Counted from the stretch's first letter, positions 17,911 to 28,079 are shown. The stretch: DNA of 64,000 nucleotides from an uncultured Clostridia bacterium (GCA_944390285.1 CALXPN010000004.1:1-64000); one strand, 5' to 3'. The notes: generated by a model from the sequence alone, not told the origin. Numbers and translations: made by a program.

Positions 17911-19296
17911 ATGAATTTAGATTTAACAGATTTAAAAAAATACAAACATATTCACCTTATTGGAATTGGTGGTATTAGTATGAGTGCAATTGCAGAAACT
18001 TTGCACAATTGGAATTATAAAGTCACTGGTTCTGATTTAAATAGAAGTACAATTACAGATAATTTAAATAAACATGGAATTAAAGCTACAATTGGTCATG
18101 ATTTAGAAAACTGTAAAAATGCTGATTTAGTTATATTTTCTGCTGCAATAAGTGAAAATGATCCAGAAATGCTTGTTGCAAAAGAAAATAACATTCCAAT
18201 TGTTGGCAGGGGAGAATTTGTTGGTTATCTTACAAAAATTTATGAAGAAACAATTTGTATCTCAGGAACACACGGAAAAACAACAACAACTTCTATGATT
18301 TCCATTTGTTTTATTAACGCGAAAAAAGATCCTTCTATAGAAGTAGGAGCTATTTTGGATGATATTGGTGGAAATTATCGTGTTGGAAATAGTGAATATT
18401 TTATTTTAGAATCATGTGAATATAAAGCAAATTTTTTGAAATTTTTTCCAAATACAGAAGTAATATTAAATATAGATAATGATCATTTAGATTATTATAA
18501 AACTTTTAAAAACATTTTAAAAACTTTTCAAGATTTTGCTAAACTATTAGATTCTAATGGTCTTCTTGTAACAAATGCAGATGACGAAAATTGTTATAAT
18601 TTAAAAAATATAACAAAATCAAAATTTATATCATATGGAATAGAAAATCAAAATGCTAATTTTATTGCAAAAAATATAATATTTGATAATAATGGTTTTC
18701 CAGAATTTGATGTTTATAAAAATAACAATTTTTATTCAAAACTCAAACTTTCTGTTGCAGGAAAACATAATATTTTAAATGCACTTGCATGTACTGCTGT
18801 TTGTGATTATTATGGAATTTCAAGCTCAATAATTGCAAAATCTTTAAAAAAATTTAAAGGTGCAGAACGTAGATTAGAATTTAAAGGAACAATTACTAAA
18901 AATGTATCTATATATGATGATTATGCTCATCATCCTACTGAAATAAAAGCAACAGCAAATGCTATAAAAAATAAAAAATATAATAAATCTTGGGTTATTT
19001 TCCAGCCACATACTTATAGTAGAACCAAACTTTTATTAAATGATTTTGCAGATGCAGTTTCTAAATTTGATAATATAATTATTTTAGATATTTATGCTGC
19101 AAGAGAAACTAATACTTTTGATATTTCATCAAAAGATCTAGTAAATAAAATAAATGAAAACGGAAAAAAAGCATTATATATGCCGGACTTTAATAAAGTA
19201 GTAGATTATGTAAAACAAAATGTTGAAGAAAATGATATTATAATAACTTTAGGAGCAGGAACTGTTACAAATATAGGTCCTATGCTATTAGATTAG
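17911..19296 (+). CDS. murC: UDP-N-acetylmuramate-L-alanine ligase
   Basis: This 461-residue cytoplasmic enzyme adds L-alanine to UDP-MurNAc, the first peptide step of peptidoglycan synthesis. It shows the N-terminal nucleotide-binding loop HLIGIGGISMSAIAE, the ATP loop GTHGKTTTTSM, and the Mur ligase motif NIDNDHLDYY. Later come GAERRLEFKG, YDDYAHHPTEI and QPHTYSRTKLL. Length is standard. It is one of only two plus-strand genes here and is single-gene, with its own promoter and terminator. GTHGKTT is written with GGA AAA ACA ACA, a useful comparison for the CpaF-like P-loop. Confidence 0.98.
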   Translation: MNLDLTDLKKYKHIHLIGIGGISMSAIAETLHNWNYKVTGSDLNRSTITDNLNKHGIKATIGHDLENCKNADLVIFSAAISENDPEMLVAKENNIPIVGRGEFVGYLTKIYEETICISGTHGKTTTTSMISICFINAKKDPSIEVGAILDDIGGNYRVGNSEYFILESCEYKANFLKFFPNTEVILNIDNDHLDYYKTFKNILKTFQDFAKLLDSNGLLVTNADDENCYNLKNITKSKFISYGIENQNANFIAKNIIFDNNGFPEFDVYKNNNFYSKLKLSVAGKHNILNALACTAVCDYYGISSSIIAKSLKKFKGAERRLEFKGTITKNVSIYDDYAHHPTEIKATANAIKNKKYNKSWVIFQPHTYSRTKLLLNDFADAVSKFDNIIILDIYAARETNTFDISSKDLVNKINENGKKALYMPDFNKVVDYVKQNVEENDIIITLGAGTVTNIGPMLLD

Positions 19297-19307
19297 ATTA
19301 TTATAAT

Positions 19308-19357
19308 AAAAAAAGAAATTATGAAAATCTAAAAAATTTTCATAATTTCTTTTTTTA
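19308..19357. terminator. Bidirectional terminator between murC and the GT-C-like gene
   Basis: A long stem, AAAGAAATTATGAAAAT with ATTTTCATAATTTCTTT, around a 7-nt A-rich loop, with A and T runs on both sides. It serves murC (plus) and the converging minus-strand gene, whose shifted-frame stop at 19355-19357 lies at its edge. Confidence 0.8.
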
Positions 19358-20822
19358 TTTGATTTTTTCATATAAAGAAAAATTATCATCTTGATATAAA
19401 AGTTTCCATTCATCATCATATTGAATATATAAATTTATAATCTCATTATTATATAAAATAGCATGTGTTATTTCATATTTATCAAATAATTCTCTATAAT
19501 TAACATTTCCCGAAGTTACATTATACCAGTCTTGTAGAATTGTTGTTCCGTGGATTAAATTCTTCTGTATACATTTCAGATCTTGAATCTATAAAAACTG
19601 GTATTCCTTTAAATTCTAAATAACTTCCAAAATTAAATGAATTATAAATTTTCATATCCTGCACTTCTAAATTATTTAAAATATATTCTGCTAAGTCAAT
19701 AGGATAATCTGTTGCTTTAACATATTTACTATTAATTTTTTTAAATATATTGCTTAAACTAGAAGTGAAAATACATAATATTAATAGACACAATATTATA
19801 TTTTTTAATTTATAATTTAAAAAACTTATATTAATTTTATACAATTCTATAAAGTTATCAAAGGTTCTTATTATACATATAGTAGATATTAAATAAAAAA
19901 AGAAGACACATCTATTGGCATTTAAAGCCATAAGAAAAAAACCTAAAATAAACAATCCATCTCTTAACTTTATTTTTACCTTTGAAAAAATCATTATACT
20001 TATAATAAACATCATAAAAATTGTAAAATATACAAATTGTGTTAAATTTACATTTTGTAATTCAGAAATAAAAGTTTTTGAAAATCCATTCATATTTTTA
20101 AACATATATGAATAAGGCTCTAGAGAATCTGGTGTAATAAAACCAGAAATAATAGCAATCAGTATTACTATTATTAATTTTTTAATACTATAATTATCTG
20201 TTACAATTTTCGATTTTTCATTTTTTTTCAAAGGCACTTTCTCCAATATATATTCTGCTACATATGGCAAAAGTAATACAAAATACATAGGGTATACAGA
20301 AGAATGTAAATTCACAAGAAATACAGGTAAAATACATAAAACTAATAAAAAACTATTTTTATTAGTTTTTATTAATTCTTCTATACAATAAAACTCTATT
20401 AAAAAAATAGAAAAAGATATTATTTGTGCTCTTGCAGTAAATTCATTTTGATTAATATACATAACTATTAAGGTTATAAATAATGATAAATAAGTTTTCT
20501 TTGTTATTTTATTTATAATATAATAGTATAATAAACCTTGAAAAATAGCTACAACTATTACAGTTAAATATATTCCTAAAAATCCAAATTGATTATATAT
20601 AGTTGCAATCATTAAATCAAATAACCATCTCGGATTAGTAAATTCAAGACCTTCGTGCCACACTAATTTCTCTTCTTTTTCTACTCCATTTTCTAGTATA
20701 TTTTCACCGATTGCAATTGTAAAAAAAGTATCATTTTGAAATTCTTTTGCTACAAGTGAAGCCATATAAAAAATTATTATTATAACTATTATTACATATT
20801 TTATTGTATTTTTAAATTTCAT
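19355..20822 (-). CDS. GT-C-like polytopic membrane protein, continuing through a +1 frameshift at CGG
   Basis: The first 424 residues (20822-19551) have about 9-11 transmembrane segments and, near the start, DTFFTIAIGENILENG and WHEGLEFTNPRWLFD. These resemble the first outer loop of GT-C-type (dolichyl-mannosyltransferase-like) enzymes, which use lipid-linked sugars. The outer C-terminal part has FGSYLEFKGIPVFIDSRSEM. In the primary frame the protein ends 9 residues after an in-frame CGG (19550-19548). Skipping the C gives GGA and 64 more sensible codons (GTTILQDWYNVTSGNVNYRE ... FSLYEKIK, TAA), for 488 residues. I recall relatives with this ending. It has a weak RBS. Confidence 0.75.
19548..19550 (-). 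other. In-frame CGG codon at a +1 frame break (GT-C-like gene)
   Basis: The minus-strand text reads AAT CCA C GGA ACA ACA ATT. Codon 425 is CGG in the incoming frame. Reading CGGA as one glycine, or skipping the C at 19550, gives NPGTTI and the long downstream frame. Without a shift, translation stops after 9 more codons (TAA at 19521-19523). Confidence 0.85.
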
Positions 20823-20862
20823 TTTTTATAATAAAGTTAGTATTTCTAACCTTCCCCTTTCT

Positions 20863-21891
20863 TTATTTGTATATTACAGTTCTAAAACATAAAACACTAT
20901 TTATATCAAAAAAATTCTCATCTTCTAATATACTGTATCTACTACTATCTTTATATTCTTCTTTATCTGCTACACCTCTTACTATTACTGTATCATAACT
21001 TGTCTCAAGTGTTAATTCAATAATATTATCTGTTAAATCAAATATATTATTATATGAATTTCTGCCAGTTTTAATCTCTTCTGTTTTTTCTGGAAGTTTA
21101 TCATCTATTAAGTCTATTTCATTGTTTTGTTTTAACCACATTAATGTTGTATCATATGCATATCCATTTATTAATTCACAATTAAAATTCTCTTTATCTT
21201 TATACATATTATTTATAATATCTATAGCTTCTTTTTGTGTTATATCACTCCACACTTGAATTCCAAACTTAGATACAGGTTTATTATCTTCTTTACCTAT
21301 TTCAAATCTTGATATATAAAATCCTCCATTTTCAAGTGCACTTTTTAAGAATTTTTCACAATTTTCATTACTACAAAGATCTTTACTAATAAATGCTGGA
21401 TTTTCAAAATTATATTTATCTAATTTTATAACATCTTCTCCTTCTTTATTTGTACATGGAACCCATACATATTGGTTTTTATTTTCATCTTGAATTACAT
21501 ACCCTGTATTCCAATCTCCTTCAACATATTCAAACCCATTTGGAATATAAGGATTTTTATAAATTTCGTCAGGATATTCTTTATTTACCAATTCTTTATA
21601 ATATTTATTTTGATTTTTTATTTTTTCATCATAAGAATAAAACATTTTTTCACTTTCTTGTGCAGATTTATATGAATTTATACTTTGTGGTATAGAAATA
21701 ATATTATCATATATAGTTTTACATAAAAAAATAATCATCAATATAAATAATATCCAAAAAAGAATTATAAATATTTTTTTTCTTCTTAATTTTTCAATAA
21801 GTTCTATAAAATCCTTAAAATTTTTAATCACATAAATAAATATAGCTATAATAAAAATAGCAATTCCAATTACAATTACTCCAAAGTCCAT
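20863..21891 (-). CDS. Membrane-anchored FGE/SUMF-fold protein
   Basis: This 342-residue protein has two transmembrane segments (about 3-24 and 40-62). Its outer domain carries IPNGFEYVEGDWNTGYVIQD, QYVWVPC, GGFYISRFEIG and, at the end, VRG...SVLCFRTVIYK. These belong to the formylglycine-generating-enzyme/C-type-lectin-like fold used by many clostridial surface proteins. Without the copper-site cysteines of true FGEs being evident, a binding rather than catalytic role is more likely (inference). RBS AAAGG lies 13 nt upstream, which is rather far. Confidence 0.7.
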   Translation of the reverse strand: MDFGVIVIGIAIFIIAIFIYVIKNFKDFIELIEKLRRKKIFIILFWILFILMIIFLCKTIYDNIISIPQSINSYKSAQESEKMFYSYDEKIKNQNKYYKELVNKEYPDEIYKNPYIPNGFEYVEGDWNTGYVIQDENKNQYVWVPCTNKEGEDVIKLDKYNFENPAFISKDLCSNENCEKFLKSALENGGFYISRFEIGKEDNKPVSKFGIQVWSDITQKEAIDIINNMYKDKENFNCELINGYAYDTTLMWLKQNNEIDLIDDKLPEKTEEIKTGRNSYNNIFDLTDNIIELTLETSYDTVIVRGVADKEEYKDSSRYSILEDENFFDINSVLCFRTVIYK

Positions 21892-21947
21892 TTATATATC
21901 ATGCCTTTCTTTGATTTTACTTTTTTATTATATCTATATATGTTTTT

Positions 21948-23144
21948 TTAGTCAATATTTATTTGCTTTATCATTAAATCCGCAAAAATAGCATATCCTA
22001 TTTCAGGATTTGATACTAATACATTTGTTATTGCTCCTACAAATTTTTCATTTTGTATAATAGGTGCACCTGAAAGTCCTCTTATGATGCCACCTGTTTT
22101 ATTTAATAATTCCTTATCTGTTACTCTAATTAGCATACTTTTATTATTATATTCATTATCTTTATAAATTTTTTCTATTTTTATATCATATTCTTTTGTA
22201 ATATTCGAATTATCTAAAGCACATAAAATTTTAGCATCTCCTTCCTTTATTTCATCTCTTAATGCTACTTTTACTTTTTTAGATGTATCTATATTTAACT
22301 CTGAAAAGTTATTTAATACTCCATATACTCCGAATTGTGTATTTTTTGTCACACTACCTATGGTTTGTTGATTTACAATTGTTCCTTTTATTTCTCCTGG
22401 ATTATCTATTTCACCTTTTTTTACAGAAATAATTCTTGAAGTAACAAGTTCTCCAGAATCTATATTAATTAAACTATCTGTATCTGAATCTGTTATTCCA
22501 TGTCCTAATACTGCAAAAGAATTGCTAGAAGGTTCATAAAATGTCATTGTACCAACACCAGTTGCTGCATCTTTTACCCACAATCCCAGTTTGTAATTAT
22601 TATCATTTGTTTCAATAGGTTTTATACTTGTTGTTATAACATTTCCATTTCTTAACAATGTAAGCTCCAAATTCTCACCTTTTGATTCATTTACTATATT
22701 TTTTAAAATATCTATATTTTCAACTTCCTTTTCATTTATTTTTAAAATTGTATCTCCTTCTTCTATATCTGAATTTTCATAAGGCTTATTTAGAATATTG
22801 TTTTTATCTTCTATTTCAGACATTCCTACTATTAAAACTCCATTTGTATAAAGTTTTAAACCTATTATTTTGCCAACAGGCACAACTTCCATATCTTCCA
22901 TTGTTGTTATACTTATATTTTTTAAATAAATATTCTCAAATAATGTTATTTCTGCATTATTTGTATTTATATTATTATTAGAAGTACTTGCTGTATAAAT
23001 AAATCTAATTCCAGGTAAATTTCTTATTTGTAAATTTTCTCCTTTTAATAAAATTATGTTATCTGGTATTAAAGTTATAAAAGATACATATATATATATT
23101 ATTAATAAAATAAAAATGATTAATATAAAATTTAATTTTTTCAT
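21948..23144 (-). CDS. spoIVB: SpoIVB-type PDZ serine peptidase (sporulation)
   Basis: This 398-residue protein has an N-terminal transmembrane anchor (4-24), a PDZ domain (about 105-175; NSDIEEGDTILKINEKEVEN) and the S55 peptidase domain, with GHGITDSDTDSLI (catalytic His) and GLSGAPIIQNEKFVGAITNV (catalytic Ser; usual motif GMSGSP). In Bacillus SpoIVB is made in the forespore, cuts SpoIVFA and so triggers processing of pro-SigK. The usual neighbour spo0A is not here. The RBS is weak, as there is no clear GGAGG before the ATG. Confidence 0.92.
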   Translation of the reverse strand: MKKLNFILIIFILLIIYIYVSFITLIPDNIILLKGENLQIRNLPGIRFIYTASTSNNNINTNNAEITLFENIYLKNISITTMEDMEVVPVGKIIGLKLYTNGVLIVGMSEIEDKNNILNKPYENSDIEEGDTILKINEKEVENIDILKNIVNESKGENLELTLLRNGNVITTSIKPIETNDNNYKLGLWVKDAATGVGTMTFYEPSSNSFAVLGHGITDSDTDSLINIDSGELVTSRIISVKKGEIDNPGEIKGTIVNQQTIGSVTKNTQFGVYGVLNNFSELNIDTSKKVKVALRDEIKEGDAKILCALDNSNITKEYDIKIEKIYKDNEYNNKSMLIRVTDKELLNKTGGIIRGLSGAPIIQNEKFVGAITNVLVSNPEIGYAIFADLMIKQINID

Positions 23145-23172
23145 AATTTTATATTAACCATTTATTTATTTT

Positions 23173-25620
23173 TTATTTATAAATTACTCTTATATATCTA
23201 ATTGCTTTTTCAAATATTTCTTTTTCTACATCTGGAATTGTGGTTTTATCTTCATCTGGTGAATTTAAATATGTAGTACTATTTGCTCCTAATGTATTTG
23301 TAACACCTAAAATATTAATTGAAAATGTATTAGTATTTCCAGCAAAAGAATCTGGATTTAAATTAATTGTTAAAGTTGTCAAATTAGTCTGATTTGAAGT
23401 TATTGAATTTGGCTGAGTATCATTCACATTTATTGGTGTACCATTTAAACTAAATTCATATCTTAAATTCTCTACTGGATTTCTTGTTTTTATTGTTCCT
23501 AAAACTATCTCTATTGTTTTTATTTTATTAATTGGCAAACTTGATGCTTTATTAATATCTGGATATTTTGTAGAAGCTAAGTCATAAATTATTTCATATC
23601 CTTCTGAATTATCAAATGCATTCATTTTATATAAATCATTTCTTTCTTTTGCAACAGCTATATAATAAGCTTTTCTTAGATTCAAATAAGGCACATTTGT
23701 ATCTATTGGTTCTTCTGTGTCAGTGTCACTAAATATATCTATCTCATCATAATTTCCATCATTTATACAGTCATAACATGCTAAATTTTTGTGATCATAT
23801 GAATATGGAAGTGATGAATTATTTTTATCATAAAGTTTATCATATTTTACTTCTTTTGAGGAAAATGATATATAATTATTTGAAGTACCATAATCTATTT
23901 CAGCTAAATCTGGACAATCTATTCTGTGGTATTCTGAAGCTTCATTACTAAAATCTTCCATTTTTACATAATAAATATTTTTTGGTGAAACATTTATTTC
24001 ATTATTTGTACTAGAAACTACCATATAATTATTATAAATTTTTAATCCACATGAATATCCTTGCATAAATGAAACAATTGAAACATTTGATAAAATTCTG
24101 CTCCATTCCTCATTCTGCATTACAGGCATTTCATAACTATATGAATTAGATGTTTGTTCATTATATGTAGACATTGCTAAATTTAAATTATATTGTATAG
24201 AATTTCTTATTACTGCTAGTTTATGATTATAAAAAGATGAATCTGTCGCTATTTCCGTTATACCTTCTTGTGTATCGCCATCTTGTGTATCAAATATTTT
24301 TCTTGTACTTGTTGAAAAATCATGTGTTACAACTTCAGTATTATTTATAGAAGTATAATTTTGACCTGAAATTTCTATTAAATCATTTTCTTCTATTGTA
24401 CTTAAGTTTTCATATACCCAATTTGAAAATATTGCTGCTTTTACATAATATGTAACTGCTGACATTTCTTCTAAAGTATATGTAATAGTATTTATACTTG
24501 ATTGATAATTTTGTATTTGATTTTCTAGGTCATTTTTATTATCTGTAGTATTTGTCCCATTATTTACTCCTGCAAGTCTTGTATATAAATCGTTTAAATT
24601 ATTATTTAAAATATTTAATTGATTTTCTAAGTCCGCACGACTTTCAATTACAGTTCCATCAGTAAGAGTAACCTGCGTGCCTGAAGAAAAACTAATATCA
24701 TCTATAGCAACTGTTATATCATTTCCTTGTTCTATGTAACTTTGAGCATCATTTTGATTATATGAAAGTAAGTTAACAGGTGAGGTTATTACTAAATCAT
24801 CACTACTTGTACCATCTAAAATATCTTTTGGTAATAAATACCCAGATTTTGTATAATATACATTATCTATTATTCCTTCAATTGTTACATAATTATCAAG
24901 AGTATAAACAACTGTAATATCTATATTTCCAGAATCATTTTTATATCTTGCAGAATAGGGCATATATGTTTTTAAAACATTTTTAGTTGATAACTGGGCT
25001 TGTGATATATCAGCTGTATAAGTATTTGTGGCTGAATTTTTTAAATATAGTAGTTGTCCATAATCATGAAGATGTGCTTCATTTAATCTATTTAAGTGAC
25101 CCGCCGCAGAAACAGAAGCATTTTTCTTTTGTTCTTCTGTCATTGCTTCTATATCTCCAGGATCTGTGTAAATATAATTTTCTCCTCCATCTGATGTAGT
25201 AACACCAACATCTCCTACTAAAACAGCATTTCCATCTGAATCCGTTAGGATTTCTGGTACTTGTGTAGGAGCAGAAATATAATATCCATCATACATTGTA
25301 TATAAAATTGCTGGAATATACGGATCTACATAAGATTTACTAGCATTAGATAATCCTAAATTTGTTGCTAAAGTATTAAAAAAAACATTATTAGATGCTT
25401 CAATAATTGTACGTAAAGAATCAGACACAGTAGATAAGTCTTCATTTGCTGTATTAATTTCAAATGAAGACATTGCATCATATGTAGCATCTAATAATTT
25501 AGAATCATATTCATTTTGAAGTGTTATGGTATTTACTTGTAATTGTATATAATATGTTAAAACTAATATAAGTGGTATAGCAACTAAAGCAAATATTATT
25601 GTAAAACCTTGTAATTTCAT
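23173..25620 (-). CDS. Large TadE/TadG-like pilus-locus protein
   Basis: This 815-residue protein starts MKLQGFTIIFALVAIPLILV, so a single N-terminal hydrophobic segment (about 4-25) with almost no leader is followed by a large outer domain. A predicted coiled coil (about 325-375) and many Tyr/Asn-rich beta stretches follow. The layout (short N-terminal anchor then long exported part) and its place at the 3' end of a Tad-like operon suggest a TadE/TadG-type minor pilin or tip protein. RBS AAAGGAAG. No catalytic motif was seen. Confidence 0.65.
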   Translation of the reverse strand: MKLQGFTIIFALVAIPLILVLTYYIQLQVNTITLQNEYDSKLLDATYDAMSSFEINTANEDLSTVSDSLRTIIEASNNVFFNTLATNLGLSNASKSYVDPYIPAILYTMYDGYYISAPTQVPEILTDSDGNAVLVGDVGVTTSDGGENYIYTDPGDIEAMTEEQKKNASVSAAGHLNRLNEAHLHDYGQLLYLKNSATNTYTADISQAQLSTKNVLKTYMPYSARYKNDSGNIDITVVYTLDNYVTIEGIIDNVYYTKSGYLLPKDILDGTSSDDLVITSPVNLLSYNQNDAQSYIEQGNDITVAIDDISFSSGTQVTLTDGTVIESRADLENQLNILNNNLNDLYTRLAGVNNGTNTTDNKNDLENQIQNYQSSINTITYTLEEMSAVTYYVKAAIFSNWVYENLSTIEENDLIEISGQNYTSINNTEVVTHDFSTSTRKIFDTQDGDTQEGITEIATDSSFYNHKLAVIRNSIQYNLNLAMSTYNEQTSNSYSYEMPVMQNEEWSRILSNVSIVSFMQGYSCGLKIYNNYMVVSSTNNEINVSPKNIYYVKMEDFSNEASEYHRIDCPDLAEIDYGTSNNYISFSSKEVKYDKLYDKNNSSLPYSYDHKNLACYDCINDGNYDEIDIFSDTDTEEPIDTNVPYLNLRKAYYIAVAKERNDLYKMNAFDNSEGYEIIYDLASTKYPDINKASSLPINKIKTIEIVLGTIKTRNPVENLRYEFSLNGTPINVNDTQPNSITSNQTNLTTLTINLNPDSFAGNTNTFSINILGVTNTLGANSTTYLNSPDEDKTTIPDVEKEIFEKAIRYIRVIYK

Positions 25621-25645
25621 TAATAACTATCTTCCTTTATATTGT

Positions 25646-26170
25646 TTAATAAGTTCCATTTGCAGTAACAACACCTGAATGCTGTGCTGCTATTGAATAT
25701 ATATCACTACCAGAAATTGAATAAAATACGCTTCTTATAGATTGAGATAAAGTTTTATTTGTGTTTTTTACACTAACTGAAAATATATCTCCTTCTTTCA
25801 TTGCATAACTTCCATTTTTTTCAATTTCCTCAACTATTTGGGAAGTATATATTGAGTAATATACATTTTCACCTATAACAACCCCTTGTGTCCATGCTGA
25901 TTTTTTACCAACATTTTCATCAAGTACTTTTATTTCCATTTCGATATCATATGTATTTCCTGTTGCAGAAACAGTTGAAACTAAATCTGAATAATTATCC
26001 ATTGTAATTTTTCCTACTGCTCTTGAATTATCCACAAATTCAGTTGTAGCTGTTTGAACTGTTAATTGTGATATATCATCACTTCTTTCCGAAACTGATA
26101 ATAATGGAAATATAAACATTAAGATTGCCGCTAAAAATATAGCTATTATTGTAATTACTGTATCGCTCAT
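25646..26170 (-). CDS. Pseudopilin-like protein, 174 residues
   Basis: It starts MSDTVITIIAIFLAAILMFI, a hydrophobic helix (about 4-27) beginning almost at the first residue, followed by a polar exported domain of about 140 residues with TATTEFVDNSRAVGKIT. This resembles TadE-type or Flp-type minor pilins after leader cleavage. RBS AAGGAGG. It lies 25 nt from the 815-residue gene downstream and 45 nt from the 244-residue gene upstream, in one transcription unit. Confidence 0.65.
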   Translation of the reverse strand: MSDTVITIIAIFLAAILMFIFPLLSVSERSDDISQLTVQTATTEFVDNSRAVGKITMDNYSDLVSTVSATGNTYDIEMEIKVLDENVGKKSAWTQGVVIGENVYYSIYTSQIVEEIEKNGSYAMKEGDIFSVSVKNTNKTLSQSIRSVFYSISGSDIYSIAAQHSGVVTANGTY

Positions 26171-26215
26171 AGATTCCTCCTTAAATTTTTATAAAAATTA
26201 TTCTTTAATCTTTTA

Positions 26216-26950
26216 TTATGGTGTAGTAGATGCTATTTGTGTATAAATTATAACTATTTTATCTTTTGGACTATTACCTGTAACTAAAGTATCTCCATCT
26301 TCTGTCATCATAGTTTCTCCACTCCAAGAATAACTTATAAATCTTTCTTTAAATTGTATATTTTCTGCACTATTTAGTATTTGATAAAATTGGTTATCTT
26401 CATAATCTACATATTGATTTCCAATATACCCTGCTTTTCCATTTACAAAAAAATCTACTCTTGTTTTTATATTTTCTTTATTTCCAAGCCATGGGGCTCC
26501 GAATAAATAATAATCTTTACTAGAATCATTATATGCTTTTTTATAAGCATAATTTGCTATTTGAGCTGTATTTGAAGAAGTTGCTGTTGCAGTTGTATCT
26601 CCAATTGCTGATTGTACTTTTCCTTCTAAGTCTAAATCAAATATTTGTATTAATTTATTTGCACTATTATATATTTTTACACAAAATTCTTCATCTGGAT
26701 ATCTATATAATGTTGGAATTATAGTTTCTGCATTAACGATTCTTGTTTTACCAGTTCTTATATCTTCATCTGTTATACTTGCATCTTCATCTAATCTAAC
26801 ATTATCATAATATAAAGTTGAATCTGTGTATAAAGCTAATGTTTCAGCAGTTGTTGTAACTTGTGAAAACATATACATAGCTACTGAAAATGCAATTACA
26901 AATACCATAACTGCAAAAGCCATCATTAATGCTTGTACTACGTCTTCCAT
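26216..26950 (-). CDS. Pseudopilin-like protein, 244 residues
   Basis: The N-terminus MEDVVQALMMAFAVMVFVIAF is a leaderless hydrophobic helix (about 7-30), followed by an outer domain of about 210 residues ending VIIYTQIASTTP. The MExxxxAL opening is shared with three other small proteins in the locus (MENASKAL, MENVSKAL, MENAAKAL), so they look like paralogous pilins of different length. RBS AAAGGG. Confidence 0.65.
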   Translation of the reverse strand: MEDVVQALMMAFAVMVFVIAFSVAMYMFSQVTTTAETLALYTDSTLYYDNVRLDEDASITDEDIRTGKTRIVNAETIIPTLYRYPDEEFCVKIYNSANKLIQIFDLDLEGKVQSAIGDTTATATSSNTAQIANYAYKKAYNDSSKDYYLFGAPWLGNKENIKTRVDFFVNGKAGYIGNQYVDYEDNQFYQILNSAENIQFKERFISYSWSGETMMTEDGDTLVTGNSPKDKIVIIYTQIASTTP

Positions 26951-27026
26951 ATTTTTCCCTTTCTTTTATAAATATATAATAAATAATATAAAAAATTATA
27001 TTATTTATTATATATTTATATACTAT

Positions 27027-27058
27027 CTAAGATAGCTATATAAATATAGCTATCTTAG
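27027..27058. terminator. 14-bp perfect hairpin after the putative major pilin gene
   Basis: CTAAGATAGCTATA (27027-27040) and TATAGCTATCTTAG (27045-27058) form a perfect 14-bp stem around TAAA. No clear T run follows on the minus strand, so it may be a leaky terminator or an mRNA 3'-end stabiliser. Either would keep the upstream pilin message more abundant than the minor pilin genes after it. Confidence 0.55.
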
Positions 27059-27074
27059 AATAATATTTTAATTT

Positions 27075-27563
27075 TTAATTTGTTGGTGGATTATATTCAA
27101 TTTCAACATTATCTATAATTCCTGAAGCACCAAATGAAAATGTAATATAATATTCATGTTTTGACTCAATTACATTTCTAAAGTTACCTAATTCATCAAC
27201 ATAAGTTTGAACATTATTTGCACCTGCTGAATTCATTATAGCATTACCTCCAGCATTTGCTTGATTTGCTGTTAAACCATTAGCTGTAACAGTAACATCT
27301 GGAACTTTTCCTGGTTCTTCTGTATATGTATTTGCATTTGCAATTAATCTTCCAATTAATGCTTTAACATTTGAACCTGTTTGAGTTCCTTCATAAGATA
27401 CAAATTGATTATTAAAAGCATCAACCTCTTGTGTTGACATTGTTGTCATTGAATCATTAACTGTACTTTGTGCGCTATTGTATATAAACATACCAATAGC
27501 TATGATTAAAATAGCTAATAAAATTGCACCAGCTATTAAAAGTGCTTTTGAAGCATTCTCCAT
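27075..27563 (-). CDS. Putative major pilin, 162 residues
   Basis: It begins MENASKALLIAGAILLAILI, a hydrophobic helix (about 8-29) without any signal peptide, followed by an Ala/Asn/Thr-rich polar domain (QSTVNDSMTTMSTQEVDAFN...). This fits a Flp/Tad-type pilin whose hydrophobic stalk packs the fibre core. It has the strongest ribosome binding site of the group (AAGGAGGAAG) and is followed by a stable hairpin. For these reasons I propose it as the major subunit, which is inference. Confidence 0.65.
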   Translation of the reverse strand: MENASKALLIAGAILLAILIIAIGMFIYNSAQSTVNDSMTTMSTQEVDAFNNQFVSYEGTQTGSNVKALIGRLIANANTYTEEPGKVPDVTVTANGLTANQANAGGNAIMNSAGANNVQTYVDELGNFRNVIESKHEYYITFSFGASGIIDNVEIEYNPPTN

Positions 27564-27644
27564 AATTACTTCCTCCTTAAATTTAAAATTTGTATTTTAT
27601 TTTAATTAATACTAGATTTTATTTCCAGTATAACATTAAAAACT

Positions 27645-28079
27645 TTAGTATTCTGTAGCTTCAAATGTCATAGAAGCAACTCTTCCTGTTTTTTCATGGT
27701 ATTGAACATCTGTACATTTGAAACTAACTTCTCCAAAATAGGCTACAAAAGAATTCATACCTAAGTCTTCTATTCTTTCCATCCTATATGTGGTTTCGTT
27801 TATTATCATTGTTACATATATTTCGATACTATATTCATCATCTAATACATATAACCCTTCTTCATCTTTTGCAATTGCATATTTTTCATTATTGCTTATT
27901 GCTCTATTTATTATTGTTGTAATATCTAAACCATTCAAATTATCTTTATTGTAATTTAAATATACTCTATTAAAATTATCTATTTCTTGTTTTTTGGCTT
28001 GTATATCTTTATAATAAAATACTACAACAATTACAATTATTATCATTAAAATTAATAAAACAGCTAAAATTTTTTTCAT
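27645..28079 (-). CDS. Small anchored pilus-locus protein, 144 residues
   Basis: MKKILAVLLILMIIIVIVVV forms an N-terminal membrane helix (about 3-22), followed by a Lys/Asp-rich outer domain. The domain ends YHEKTGRVASMTFEATEY, closely like the ends of two neighbours (KYDHPNGKVSSMSFEMYEKD and KYNEDTGRVSEIYFSEIN). The shared C-terminal strand pattern (CT/CDxxxY/KYxxxxGxVSxMxF) shows the proteins are related despite different N-termini. A role as pilus assembly or minor pilin is likely. Confidence 0.6.
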   Translation of the reverse strand: MKKILAVLLILMIIIVIVVVFYYKDIQAKKQEIDNFNRVYLNYNKDNLNGLDITTIINRAISNNEKYAIAKDEEGLYVLDDEYSIEIYVTMIINETTYRMERIEDLGMNSFVAYFGEVSFKCTDVQYHEKTGRVASMTFEATEY

